Shown here: positions 35,798 through 45,107 of the stretch, piece after piece
How the letters are laid out: every line of letters begins with the position of its first letter
Numbering within the stretch: position 1 is the stretch's first letter
From: an uncultured Bacteroidales bacterium
GTDB lineage: Bacteria > Bacteroidota > Bacteroidia > Bacteroidales > UBA3824
Length of the DNA stretch: 64,000 nucleotides
Direction: 5' to 3'
Assembly: GCA_937877455.1 (NCBI GenBank)
Contig: CALFIU010000129.1
Span: forward strand, 1 to 64,000
Notes under the pieces: generated by a model
Databases searched by the model: none
What the model saw: the letters and a program-made list of their open reading frames with translations, nothing else
Told to the model about the DNA's origin: nothing
Position numbers and translations under genes: made by a program

Positions 35798-37678
35798 TTA
35801 GTGTTTATTGTTTTTTTCGTTAGTGTTATCATCTTTTTTTTCGTTCTTTTTTGCACCCATTTGTGCATTGGGATCCATCAAGTTAGCATTAATTATTCGT
35901 TTTTCAACATCTGGACGCGTGATAGTGTCGTTTAGATATTTTTCTATCATCAAACCTGCTATCGGGGCGGCGTATGTTGCTCCAAAACCTCCATTTTCTA
36001 CATATACTGCAATGGCAATTTTTGGATCATCCTTGGGTGCAAATGCTTCAAATATAGAGTGATCTTTACCGTGCGGATTTTGCGCTGTACCAGTTTTTCC
36101 GCATACTTTAACACCAGGCACTCGAGCACTACGTCCCGTACCCATCTCGCAAACTGCATACATTCCCTCTATTACTGGATCAAAATGCTCTCGTTTTATA
36201 CCAGTTTCTTGCCTAACATGAAACTTTGGATCAATATCTTGTTCATCTTCTATTTTCTTTACAATATGCGGAATGTAATAATATCCACGATTGGCAATAG
36301 TGGCACAAGCATTACATATCTGAAAAGGCGTAAAACCAAGCTCTCCCTGCCCTATCGACATAGAAATGATGGTGTACGCTGTCCAATGCCCCTCACCATA
36401 ATACTTATTGAAATAATTTTTGCTATAAATTATACCTTTACTCTCTTGCGAAAGGTCGCTATCAAGTTTTTTTCCAAGTCCAAAACTTTGCACCCTACGC
36501 TGCCAATTTGAATATGCGCTATCGGTTCTTCCAAATTTTCTATCGCCAAGTATTTTTGTATAAGCGTAACAAAACCACGCATTACACGAATGTTGTATAG
36601 CGGGAATAAGATCAAGGCTACCAGCATGATGGCAATGCAACGTATGCGCCCCCACACGGAATCCTCCGTTACATGGAAATGCCGAACCAACTGTAATAAC
36701 GCCTTCTTGCAAACCAATAAGCGCATTAATTGGTTTGAAAGTTGAACCAGGAGGATATGCAGCCATAAGTGCACGATTAAACATTGGTTTATACTTATCG
36801 CGCAAAAGTTTTGGATAATTTATAGCCATATCGCTACCAACAAGCATATTTGGGTCGTAACCCGGAGCTGATACAAGCGCAAGTATCTCTCCTGTTGATG
36901 GTTCTATTGCCACAACACTACCAATTTTGTTTTGCATCAATTTTTCACCATAAAGTTGAAGGTCTATATCAAGCGTGGATACAATGTTTTTGCCTACAAT
37001 AGCTACAGTGTCGTATTTTCCTTCTTTGTATTTACCTTGAACTCTATTTTTTACATCAACAATAAAAATCTTGAGACCTTTTTTGCCTCTAAGAAATCGT
37101 TCATAAGATTTTTCAATACCCGCCACACCTATATAGTCGCCACTTTTATAATAAGGATCGGCTTCAATATCCTTTTTATCTACCTCTCGCACATAACCAA
37201 GCACTTGAGCAGCAGCATTGTGTTCATAACGACGGGCTGTACGCTCTTGCACCTCAAAACCGGGAAATTTGTACATTTTTTCCAACAAATAAGCATAACG
37301 TTGCTTGGTTATTTGCTTAAAAATAACACTTTCTTTATATTTTGCATATTTTACAGCCTTGTTAAACTCTGTACGAAATTGCTCCAACGTTATACCAAGA
37401 ATGTTGCAAAGATCGGCAGTATCAAATTCTGGAACTCTATTAGGCACAACAAGCAAATCGTAAGACGATTCGTTATAAACCAACAACTTACCATTACGAT
37501 CGAAAACCAAACCTCGCGCTGGATAATCAACCACTTTTCTAAACACATTACTTTCTGCCGAGAGTTTATAGCTCGAATCAATCACTTCGATGGAAAAAAA
37601 TTTTATTATGTACGATACCATTATGGCAATAAATATTGCACCGATAACGTACTTCCTATTTGACAAAACAGAACTCAC
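35798..37678 (-). CDS. mrdA: Penicillin-binding protein 2 (transpeptidase of the elongasome)
   Basis: A 626-residue inner-membrane class B PBP. One N-terminal membrane helix (about 9-25) and the pedestal domain (YPARGLVFDRNGKLLVYNESSYDL) precede the transpeptidase domain with SxxK as STFK (about residue 310), SxN as SCN (about 365) and KTGT as GKTGTAQNP (about 525). The end is a low-complexity Lys/Asn/Glu-rich tail. It crosslinks peptidoglycan made by RodA. The mreB-mreC-mreD genes that often precede it in this phylum are not in the window. Confidence 0.94.
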   Translation of the reverse strand: MSSVLSNRKYVIGAIFIAIMVSYIIKFFSIEVIDSSYKLSAESNVFRKVVDYPARGLVFDRNGKLLVYNESSYDLLVVPNRVPEFDTADLCNILGITLEQFRTEFNKAVKYAKYKESVIFKQITKQRYAYLLEKMYKFPGFEVQERTARRYEHNAAAQVLGYVREVDKKDIEADPYYKSGDYIGVAGIEKSYERFLRGKKGLKIFIVDVKNRVQGKYKEGKYDTVAIVGKNIVSTLDIDLQLYGEKLMQNKIGSVVAIEPSTGEILALVSAPGYDPNMLVGSDMAINYPKLLRDKYKPMFNRALMAAYPPGSTFKPINALIGLQEGVITVGSAFPCNGGFRVGAHTLHCHHAGSLDLIPAIQHSCNAWFCYAYTKILGDRKFGRTDSAYSNWQRRVQSFGLGKKLDSDLSQESKGIIYSKNYFNKYYGEGHWTAYTIISMSIGQGELGFTPFQICNACATIANRGYYYIPHIVKKIEDEQDIDPKFHVRQETGIKREHFDPVIEGMYAVCEMGTGRSARVPGVKVCGKTGTAQNPHGKDHSIFEAFAPKDDPKIAIAVYVENGGFGATYAAPIAGLMIEKYLNDTITRPDVEKRIINANLMDPNAQMGAKKNEKKDDNTNEKNNKH

Positions 37679-37756
37679 CTTGCAAGTCTAATTTTTGATT
37701 CTTCTAACAAAAAAAACGGTTTAATTAAATTTTTCTAAAGTCTGTTATTATTGTTT

Positions 37757-37764
37757 CAAACATA
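37757..37764 (-). promoter_or_regulatory. Candidate mrdA promoter, -7 box TATGTTTG
   Basis: Minus-strand TAnnTTTG match about 79 bases upstream of mrdA. With no other upstream gene on this strand, a promoter is expected here. Confidence 0.4.
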
Positions 37765-37869
37765 ATAACCAATTAATTAACAATTAATTAACCTATCTTA
37801 TAAAAACAAATCATAACAAAACCAAGTGCGAAATTAATAAAAAAATGTTTTTTAATGCGTAGTTTTTTT

Positions 37870-37877
37870 TAATTTTG
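37870..37877 (+). promoter_or_regulatory. Promoter -7 box TAATTTTG of the DnaJ-like gene
   Basis: TAnnTTTG match 28 bases upstream of the ATG at 37906. Confidence 0.6.
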
Positions 37878-37905
37878 TAAAAACATTTTTCAACAATAAT
37901 TTACT

Positions 37906-38796
37906 ATGCAGTTTAAAGACTACTATAAAATACTTGAAGTGGACAAAAACGCCACCGCTGAACAGATAAAAAAATCATACCGTCGATTGGCCATGACATA
38001 CCATCCCGATCGCAACCCCGGCAACAAAGATGCCGAAGAAAAATTTAAAGAAATTTCCGAAGCATACAACGTTCTAAGCGATGCAGAAAAACGTAAAGAG
38101 TTTGACTCGTTTTTTGAAGGTAAAAAACAAACCGACGACTTTTACAAGAAAAACCAAGCCAGTCAAAACACCAAAACACAATCAGACGACAGCTTTTTCT
38201 CAAACTTCACGGGAGAATACTCCGAGTTTTTCAACAACTTTTTTCAACGCATGCGCAATTCCAACCTTTTAAAAGGCGACGATTACAAAGGCAAAATATC
38301 CATAACAATGCAAGAGGCATATTCGGGAAGCACACGAATAGTTAACATTCTCGGCAGAAAACTACGCATAAAAATACAGCCCGGTGTAAACGACGACCAG
38401 ATGCTTAAAATTCCCGAACAAGGATACGAAGGCGTAAGCGGAGGCAAACGAGGCGACCTATACATACGCATATCTATCCTACCCGACAGTATGTTCGTAA
38501 GGCGTGGCGACGAACTTTTTACAGAAATTTTTGTTGACATATACACCATTTTACTCGGTGGAAATGTACAAATTAAAACACTTAAAGGCGACATTAAAAT
38601 ACCAATTCCACAAGGTATTACATACGGTACTCAACTGAGAATGAAAGGATTAGGGATGCCTGTGTATGGAACAAATGGTTTGTTTGGTGATTTATACGTC
38701 AAGGTAAAATACTACGTACCAAAATCATTAACCGACGAAGAACGCCAACTTTTAGAAAAACTACGCAGCATAAAAAACAACAAAATAAACAATTAA
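37906..38796 (+). CDS. DnaJ/CbpA-like co-chaperone
   Basis: A 296-residue cytosolic J-domain protein. Residues 1-65 are a J domain with the HPD triad (YHPDRNPGNKDAEEKFKEI). A spacer rich in Gln/Lys/Phe/Asn follows (about 75-125). The C-terminus has two DnaJ substrate-binding beta-domains (ITMQEAYSGSTRIVNI, RIQPGVNDDQMLKIPEQG, GDLYIRI). The zinc-finger domain of DnaJ is absent, so it is a type II (CbpA-like) J protein that delivers clients to DnaK. It is 14 bases upstream of the outer-membrane protein gene. Confidence 0.9.
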   Translation: MQFKDYYKILEVDKNATAEQIKKSYRRLAMTYHPDRNPGNKDAEEKFKEISEAYNVLSDAEKRKEFDSFFEGKKQTDDFYKKNQASQNTKTQSDDSFFSNFTGEYSEFFNNFFQRMRNSNLLKGDDYKGKISITMQEAYSGSTRIVNILGRKLRIKIQPGVNDDQMLKIPEQGYEGVSGGKRGDLYIRISILPDSMFVRRGDELFTEIFVDIYTILLGGNVQIKTLKGDIKIPIPQGITYGTQLRMKGLGMPVYGTNGLFGDLYVKVKYYVPKSLTDEERQLLEKLRSIKNNKINN

Positions 38797-38810
38797 TTCC
38801 CAAAAAGGAA

Positions 38811-39416
38811 ATGAAAAAATTTTTAAAAACAATTATAACATGCCTTGCGTTATTACTAATGTCAAACACCGCCTCGGCTCAATTTGAGGAATTTGAAAAC
38901 AATCCCGATACCACCCAAAACCACAAAAAACAAAAAGAAGGCCAACTAATCGATAGAATGGTATTTGGCGGAAGTTTTGGACTTGGCTTTGACTCCTATA
39001 CATTTTATGGCGAAGTGTTACCCCAAGTAGGATACGTTTTCAACCCATACCTACAAGCCGGAGTTGTAGCAACCTACATGTACACTGGCTACGAAGACTA
39101 TTACGCCAACACCATATCACAATCGGTATTTGGCGGCGGATTATATACCGATGTAATCCCATTTCAATTTCTTGTATTACATTTAGAAGCACAAGCCGTC
39201 AACTTCAAAGAAATATTTAAAACCAATACACCATACAACCCCGATGCCGACCGTATTTGGGACGTTCCAATATTGGCAGGGGCAGGATACAGAATGGCAT
39301 TTGGCGAAAAAAGCAGCGTCAACTACATGCTCTTATTCAACATAAACAACACCAAACCTCTACAAAACAATGTTTACCCAGGCGGAGTGTTGATAAGAAT
39401 TACATTTTTGTTTTAA
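38811..39416 (+). CDS. Small exported outer-membrane beta-barrel-like protein
   Basis: A 201-residue protein with a signal peptide (about 1-24, ending ASA-Q). A short Asn/Asp/Lys-rich region is followed by alternating strands with glycine-aromatic patterns (FGGSFGLGFDSYTFYGEVLPQVGYVFNPYLQAGVVATYMYTGYED). It ends GVLIRITFLF, with a C-terminal aromatic residue typical of barrel proteins. Inference: outer-membrane beta-barrel of about 8-10 strands, function unknown. It is likely cotranscribed with the J protein; the same pairing may occur elsewhere but this cannot be checked here. Confidence 0.7.
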   Translation: MKKFLKTIITCLALLLMSNTASAQFEEFENNPDTTQNHKKQKEGQLIDRMVFGGSFGLGFDSYTFYGEVLPQVGYVFNPYLQAGVVATYMYTGYEDYYANTISQSVFGGGLYTDVIPFQFLVLHLEAQAVNFKEIFKTNTPYNPDADRIWDVPILAGAGYRMAFGEKSSVNYMLLFNINNTKPLQNNVYPGGVLIRITFLF

Positions 39417-39691
39417 TGGTTTATATTAGTCGAATAAATTTTACAGAATATTTTTTAAGTTTAAATTACATGCAATTTTTATGGCACAAACCATAAGAAA
39501 AAAACACCAATTAATAGAAAAAATAAAACAACTTGTAATTAAAAAAAAATAGAAAAATAATATAAACAATTGATTTTCAATATTATAACAAAACTTTCAA
39601 TTTTAAAACGTTAAAATAAAGAAAAAAAGCCTATTTGCAGAAAAAACGCCGAAAAGTGTTGATTTTACATTTTTTTTACAAAATCACACTA
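39417..39691. other. Non-coding stretch upstream of the surface operon
   Basis: About 275 bases of very AT-rich sequence with no gene and no clear hairpin. The only recognisable signal is the promoter box at its right end. Confidence 0.5.
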
Positions 39692-39699
39692 TATTTTTG
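39692..39699 (+). promoter_or_regulatory. Promoter -7 box TATTTTTG of the surface operon
   Basis: TAnnTTTG match 38 bases before the ATG at 39738. The following six genes run in the same direction with short gaps, so this is the probable promoter for all of them. Confidence 0.6.
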
Positions 39700-39737
39700 T
39701 AAAAAATTAAAAGGTTAACTAAAAAAAAACACACACC

Positions 39738-41648
39738 ATGAAAAAAATTTTAATAATAGCAGCCGCATTTGGCATTTTTTCGGCGGTAATGTCAACTGGT
39801 TGCAAAGAAATTTGGAAAAACGACGACTATTACCAAACATCATCAAGTTCTTCTACAGACAAAACAAGCTATGCAACCACTGTAGATACATCAATAGTAA
39901 ACGAAGAAGAATCTGACTACCAATTTAATACCTCCACCGCCAACAAAATAATTGGAAAAACAACATCTGTTGCAGTGGAAGGCACAGGCGCAACAGCCGA
40001 CGGCACAACAGCAACAATCACAGCCAGCGGCGATTACATCGTAACGGGCGACCTTTCTGATGGAAAAATTGTTGTAGATGTGGTTGAAGGCGACGAAGGT
40101 ACTGTAAAATTAATACTCCAAGATGCAGATTTTAGTTGTTCAAGCGGACCTGCGCTACACATACTCACCGCTGAAAAAGTTTCAATTCTCATTAGCGACG
40201 ACACTGAAAACGCTTTTTCGTCCACATATAGTGGCACAGATTCTACCGCAACTATACATTCTAAACAAGATTTGTATATCTCGGCTGGCGACCAAGCAAC
40301 TGGCAAATTAACAATAACAGCCTCAAAATATGCTGCAATAAAATCTACCGATGGCTTAATTATCAACAATGGAACAATAACCGCTACTGCTGGTGGCAAC
40401 GGAATTCAAGCCAAAGATTATCTTATAATCCGCGATGGTGTAATAACAAGCAATGCACAAAAACACGGCATAAAAACCACTTCAGACAAAACCGACAAAG
40501 GTTTCGTACTAATAAAAAGTGGTACTTTTAACATAACAGCACAAAATGATGGCATCCATAGTACAGGTACAACACAGATAGATAATGGCGTATTTTCGAT
40601 AACGGCAGTTGACGATGGTATAACATCAGAATCGCACGTTACCATTAACAACGGCACATTTAATTCAATAACTTCAGCCGACAAGGGTATCAATGCCGCT
40701 GGAACAATTAACATAAAAGACGGAAATTACACCATTCTCAAATCTGACAAATGTATTGCAGCCGATGGCGATATAACAATCGACGGAGGAACATTTACTC
40801 TCTCTCCAACATATACAAAAAGTGGAGAATCTGGCAATGGACACGGTATTACCACAAAGAAAAACGATAAAACCAGTCTAAGAACAGGCAACGTAACAAT
40901 CAATGGCGGATATATTGACATTACAGGCTGTTACGAAGGAATACAAGGTGTTGTTATAACAATCAACGATGGCACAATAAAAGTAAACTCTACCGATGAT
41001 GCTTTCAACGCATCGGACGGAAATGAGCAAATGGGCGGTGGTGGTCCAATGTTTAGAAACACTTCTTCAAGTTCGTCATCAAACATATCTCTCGTTATCA
41101 ACGGTGGTAATATATACGTACAAGCAACTGGCGACGGACTTGACTCCAACGGCTCAATGTACATCAACGGTGGCGTAGTACTCGTATCTCAAAATTCATC
41201 AAGCAACGAACCCCTTGATGCTGGCGACAACTACGAACCTCAAATTACAGGTGGCATTGTTATGGCTGTTGGTTCTCAAGGAATGGCATCTGCCCCAAGC
41301 GCAACACAAACAGCAGTATTTACTTCGTTGAGCGGTTCTGCCAACACATTCCTCGCTGTAAACGATGCCGACGGAAATAACATAATGGCATGGAAAGTTC
41401 CGCAAGCATACCAAGTGGCTACCATTTCATCGCCAAAACTTGGTTCGGCTAAATATAGTTTTATAACCAACGCCACAGTAAGCGGTAGTGAATATGTTGA
41501 AGGATTTAACTTCTACTACCCTGCCACTTCTGCCACTGGTTCAAGTTCAACCTCAATAACACTAACATCAGGCAAATGTACATCAAATAGTACAGGTGGT
41601 TTTGGCGGAGGTGGAAATGCTCCTGGCAATCATAAATTAAGTTGGTAA
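39738..41648 (+). CDS. Surface beta-helix protein, Cthe_2159/DUF4353-like carbohydrate-binding
   Basis: A 636-residue exported protein, probably a lipoprotein (signal ending STGC, Cys at about residue 22; -3 Ser is not ideal). After a Ser/Thr-rich linker comes a domain with ITASGDYIVTGDLSDGKIVVDV (about 95-116) and then a long right-handed beta-helix of repeated NNGT.T..A...GI.A...I.I..G units (about 150-480). It ends with a beta-rich region and a Gly/Asn-rich tail (GGFGGGGNAPG). Known family: the Cthe_2159-like carbohydrate-binding domain (DUF4353) binds acidic plant polysaccharides such as polygalacturonate and is often near CotH, VTC and DUF4956 genes. Here VTC and DUF4956 follow at once. 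Confidence 0.85.
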   Translation: MKKILIIAAAFGIFSAVMSTGCKEIWKNDDYYQTSSSSSTDKTSYATTVDTSIVNEEESDYQFNTSTANKIIGKTTSVAVEGTGATADGTTATITASGDYIVTGDLSDGKIVVDVVEGDEGTVKLILQDADFSCSSGPALHILTAEKVSILISDDTENAFSSTYSGTDSTATIHSKQDLYISAGDQATGKLTITASKYAAIKSTDGLIINNGTITATAGGNGIQAKDYLIIRDGVITSNAQKHGIKTTSDKTDKGFVLIKSGTFNITAQNDGIHSTGTTQIDNGVFSITAVDDGITSESHVTINNGTFNSITSADKGINAAGTINIKDGNYTILKSDKCIAADGDITIDGGTFTLSPTYTKSGESGNGHGITTKKNDKTSLRTGNVTINGGYIDITGCYEGIQGVVITINDGTIKVNSTDDAFNASDGNEQMGGGGPMFRNTSSSSSSNISLVINGGNIYVQATGDGLDSNGSMYINGGVVLVSQNSSSNEPLDAGDNYEPQITGGIVMAVGSQGMASAPSATQTAVFTSLSGSANTFLAVNDADGNNIMAWKVPQAYQVATISSPKLGSAKYSFITNATVSGSEYVEGFNFYYPATSATGSSSTSITLTSGKCTSNSTGGFGGGGNAPGNHKLSW

Positions 41649-41672
41649 AACAAAAAACTAAACTGCATAATT

Positions 41673-42431
41673 ATGAATTTGCAAGTTTTGGAAAATTTTG
41701 AACCAATTGGCCTCGACAACATAGGCAAAGCCAATTTTATGAATCGAGTTGATAGCAAATTTCCTCTATCAAGCGAGGTATTATTCACGAAGGTATTACC
41801 CAAAATAGCCAACGATTATTACGTTTTGCAAATCAACGGTCTTGAATATATGGCATACGAAACAGTTTATTTTGACACACCAGACAACCGTTTTTTTACC
41901 GACCATCAAAATGGAAAACTCGACCGTTACAAAGTAAGAAAACGTAGTTACCTCGACACCAACAATTCGTTTTTGGAAGTAAAGCACAAAAACAATAAAG
42001 GCAAAACTAAGAAAAAACGTATAGAAGTATTTACACCGCTATCAGAAATAACACCAGAAGAATACGAGTTTTTGGCAAAACAACAGCCATTTAACCCACA
42101 AGACCTAAAAAAAGTTATAACAAATAGGTTTCACAGGATAACACTCGTTAAAAAAGACATGGGCGAACGATGCACAATAGACAACGAACTTACATTCATT
42201 GACGAAAACGCAAGCAGAGTGGAAAACGGTTTTTCTATTGTTGAACTTAAACACGAAGCCCACGCCCCAGCATCTCCACTACGAATGGCATTAGCCGAAG
42301 CTGGAGTAAAACAACAAGGTTTCAGCAAATATTGTATGGGACGAGTGCTTAATAAACAGCATGGTCTTAAAGCAAACATCTTTAAAATGAAACTCAGACT
42401 TGTACAAAAAAACGCAAAAGTATCCTTATAA
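41673..42431 (+). CDS. VTC-domain (polyphosphate polymerase-like) protein
   Basis: A 252-residue cytosolic protein of the VTC family. The tunnel-lining basic residues appear as FMNRVDSKF (about 22-30), YETVYFDTPDNRFFTDH (about 64-80), RYKVRKRSYL (about 85-94), FLEVKHKNNKGKTKKKRIEV (about 99-118), NRFHRITLVKK and FSIVELKHE. In yeast Vtc4 this fold makes polyphosphate from ATP at the membrane. The key Lys, Arg and Glu positions look kept, but the bacterial proteins in this setting have no proven product. It comes 24 bases after the beta-helix gene and 38 before DUF4956. Confidence 0.85.
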   Translation: MNLQVLENFEPIGLDNIGKANFMNRVDSKFPLSSEVLFTKVLPKIANDYYVLQINGLEYMAYETVYFDTPDNRFFTDHQNGKLDRYKVRKRSYLDTNNSFLEVKHKNNKGKTKKKRIEVFTPLSEITPEEYEFLAKQQPFNPQDLKKVITNRFHRITLVKKDMGERCTIDNELTFIDENASRVENGFSIVELKHEAHAPASPLRMALAEAGVKQQGFSKYCMGRVLNKQHGLKANIFKMKLRLVQKNAKVSL

Positions 42432-42469
42432 AAAATTTAGTATTAACCCAGAATAAAAAAAATAAAAAA

Positions 42470-43147
42470 ATGATATTAGACGCATCACTTATAGAATGGC
42501 TCGAAAATTTTAAGATTTTCAACATGTCGCTTATAGACTTTCGCGACTTCGGAAAATTAATTTTTAGATTTGCATTCAACACAGTAGTAATATTGCTACT
42601 GATAAAACACCTATACGCCAAAGAATCTGGACGCAAAGAATTTTGCTTTGCATTTCTTGCTCTTGGAACAACAATCTTTTTGCTCTGTTTCTTGCTCGAA
42701 AGCGTAAAAATGGAACTTGGTTTTGCTCTCGGACTATTTGCAGTGTTTGGCATAATACGCTACAGAACCGATGCCATTCCAATCCGCGAAATGACTTATC
42801 TTTTCGTAGTAATAGGCATAGCAGTACTCAATGCATTAGCCAATAAAAAAATCAGTTTTTTGGAACTTTTTGTAACAAACCTTGCAATACTCGTTGTACT
42901 CTACTATCTTGAAAAATACTTCATAAGAAAAGAAGCTTCTCTTGATGTAATATACGAAAAAATTGAAAATGTAAACCTTGCCGACAAAGAAATATTAAAA
43001 GCCGACCTTGAAAAACGTGTAGGAATCCCTCTAAAAAGATACTCTATATCAAAAATAGACTACTTAAAAGACGTAGCATACATAAAAATATTCTTTTCTC
43101 CAGAATATTCTCCAAACAACGAACACAAAATAACAATAGAACACTAA
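42470..43147 (+). CDS. DUF4956 membrane protein
   Basis: A 225-residue inner-membrane protein with about four hydrophobic helices in the first 140 residues. It shows ELGFALGLFAVFGIIRYRTDAIPIREMTYLFVVIGIAVLNAL (about 82-123), a hallmark of DUF4956, and a C-terminal cytosolic domain of about 85 residues. DUF4956 regularly accompanies VTC-domain proteins and may provide the membrane channel or anchor for their product. That function is inferred from neighbourhood only. Confidence 0.85.
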   Translation: MILDASLIEWLENFKIFNMSLIDFRDFGKLIFRFAFNTVVILLLIKHLYAKESGRKEFCFAFLALGTTIFLLCFLLESVKMELGFALGLFAVFGIIRYRTDAIPIREMTYLFVVIGIAVLNALANKKISFLELFVTNLAILVVLYYLEKYFIRKEASLDVIYEKIENVNLADKEILKADLEKRVGIPLKRYSISKIDYLKDVAYIKIFFSPEYSPNNEHKITIEH

Positions 43148-43166
43148 TTAACAAATAAGAAAAAAA

Positions 43167-43844
43167 ATGAAAAAACTAATTATACTAATGTCCGTTATGG
43201 CGTTTTGCCTAAATGGATATTCACAAAGCGAAAGCCGCAAATACATACATCTCGGCGCAAGCGTAACAAAAAGTTTTCTTGACAAAAAACTTGAAGCTGG
43301 ATTAGAAACAGAAGGTCGTTTTCGCACTGGAGAAGACCAAAAACAATGGCTTATAACCCCAAAAATAAGTTACGAGCCAATAAAATACTTCTCTGTTGGA
43401 TTGCAATATAGGTTTAACCTCGAACACGATGGTAGCGAAGATCCTCAAAACGAATGGGTAAATAGGCTTTCTGCCGACTTAAAAGGCAAACTACCTGCTG
43501 GCAATTTTAAATTTGAATTTCGTTTTAGATATTGCAACTATAACGAAGACTTTGAAAAAGGAAGTGTCAACTACGGACGCAAAGAATATTTACGCTATCG
43601 TTTTGAAGTAGATTATAAAATAAAACCAATTAAACTTACACCGTACATAAGTTATGAATGGTTTCAAAACCTTGCGCTCAAAGATGTTGACCGCGATAGA
43701 TGGACGTTTGGTTTAAAACAAAAACTAAACAAGCACAACAAAATCGGGTTTGAATACATGTTTCAAGAAAACTTCAACAACCCAAACAAAATAAAAGACA
43801 TCTACAAACATATTTTCGCATTTTCATATAGTTATAATTTCTAA
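43167..43844 (+). CDS. DUF2490-family outer-membrane protein
   Basis: A 225-residue exported protein with signal peptide (about 1-19, ending GYS-Q). The mature part is a set of amphipathic strands (LGASVTKSFLDKKLEAGLETEGRF, WLITPKISYEPIKYFSVGLQYRFN, GNFKFEFRFRY, and the C-terminal FAFSYSYNF) typical of DUF2490 and similar barrels. Probable outer-membrane barrel; role unknown. It could export or receive the product of the VTC/DUF4956 pair. It is 19 bases after DUF4956 and 6 before the sensor kinase. Confidence 0.8.
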   Translation: MKKLIILMSVMAFCLNGYSQSESRKYIHLGASVTKSFLDKKLEAGLETEGRFRTGEDQKQWLITPKISYEPIKYFSVGLQYRFNLEHDGSEDPQNEWVNRLSADLKGKLPAGNFKFEFRFRYCNYNEDFEKGSVNYGRKEYLRYRFEVDYKIKPIKLTPYISYEWFQNLALKDVDRDRWTFGLKQKLNKHNKIGFEYMFQENFNNPNKIKDIYKHIFAFSYSYNF

Positions 43845-43850
43845 AACTCA

Positions 43851-45107
43851 ATGGACGTTACAAGCAAAAACGGTAAACCAACGGGGGTTTCTATCCAAAT
43901 ATCAGAAACCCTATTGGTTTCCATTATTTGGATAGTGGTATTTATAATGCCAGTGTTTACATCCAACACAGAGCAGATAACATTAGACGAACTATTACGC
44001 ACATGGAAAATGCTATGGCCGTTTTTTGCTATATTCATAGTCAACCACTTCATTTTTTTGCCCAAACTGCTATTTCACGGTAAAGTAAAAGCATATTTAG
44101 CAGCCATACTGCTAACAATAATACTTTTTGGCTCATGGCAACTATTACATTCGCCAGCTTTTCCATCACCCGAAAGCACCCTTGTGGTCGCCGATTGGAA
44201 ATCGCTACTCGATGGCTCTCCACCTAACCACAAAGACATACACGACGAAATACACAAAGATATGGCATGCCCCCCACAAGCAATCATGGGCGACACAATA
44301 CCATTTCCACTCAACGAAAAATTGGAACAATACAACCACAAACCAGACTTTGCAAATGATAAAATGCATCCAAATTGGCATCGTCGTCCTAAAAAAATAA
44401 TAATGGTGCTGTCAATGGTGCTATCGGCTACATTGCTTGCTGGATTTGACACTGGTTTAAGGCTTGCCTTTAGAATGAGCAAAGTACAATATCAAAATGC
44501 ACTATTAGAAAAACAAATAAGCGAAAAACAACTCAATTCGCTAAAAAATCAGGTAAGTCCGCATTTTTTTATGAATACGCTCAACAACATACATGCACTG
44601 GTGGATATAGACAGCGAAATGGCACAAGATGCAATAATAAGACTCTCAAAACTAATGCGTTACCTACTTTACGAATGTAATAGTAGTAGCACCGTTCCAT
44701 TAGCCAAAGAGTTTGAATTTATATCCAGTTATATAGAACTAATGAAAATGAGATTTTCGGATAAAGTAAAAATTTCTTATATTTATCCCGAAAATCCGCC
44801 AGAAAAAAACATAGCACCACTTATGTTTATTTCGCTGATTGAAAACGCGTTTAAACATGGGATAAGTTACACAACACAGTCGTTTGTAAACATAAAATTT
44901 ACCATAGAAAGCGACAATTTGCTATTTTCGTGTATCAATAGTGTTGCCCCAAACGACAACAAACAAGGTGTAACAACAAAAAAACAAGGCGGAATAGGTA
45001 TCGCTAACACCCGAAAACAACTTGATCTTATTTATGGTAATAGTTACGGGTTTAAAATTGATGCCGACAACAAAATTTTTAGTGTATTTTTAACATTACC
45101 ATTATGA
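43851..45107 (+). CDS. LytS/YpdA-type sensor histidine kinase
   Basis: A 418-residue inner-membrane kinase of the His_kinase (PF06580-like) class. Four hydrophobic segments are visible: about 22-40, 56-72, 83-100 and 180-200. A large periplasmic loop between the third and fourth is rich in Pro/His and acidic residues. The phosphoacceptor motif LKNQVSPHFFMNTLNNIHALV (His at about residue 241) and ATP-site motifs (LMFISLIENAFKHG, GGIGIANTRKQLDLIYG) are intact. It overlaps the response-regulator gene by four bases. Terminal position suggests the operon's surface genes may be sensed or controlled by it. Confidence 0.92.
   Translation: MDVTSKNGKPTGVSIQISETLLVSIIWIVVFIMPVFTSNTEQITLDELLRTWKMLWPFFAIFIVNHFIFLPKLLFHGKVKAYLAAILLTIILFGSWQLLHSPAFPSPESTLVVADWKSLLDGSPPNHKDIHDEIHKDMACPPQAIMGDTIPFPLNEKLEQYNHKPDFANDKMHPNWHRRPKKIIMVLSMVLSATLLAGFDTGLRLAFRMSKVQYQNALLEKQISEKQLNSLKNQVSPHFFMNTLNNIHALVDIDSEMAQDAIIRLSKLMRYLLYECNSSSTVPLAKEFEFISSYIELMKMRFSDKVKISYIYPENPPEKNIAPLMFISLIENAFKHGISYTTQSFVNIKFTIESDNLLFSCINSVAPNDNKQGVTTKKQGGIGIANTRKQLDLIYGNSYGFKIDADNKIFSVFLTLPL

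Noticed and set aside
38811..39416. Possible T9SS cargo
   Set aside because: No C-terminal sorting domain. The protein ends in a beta-barrel-type strand.
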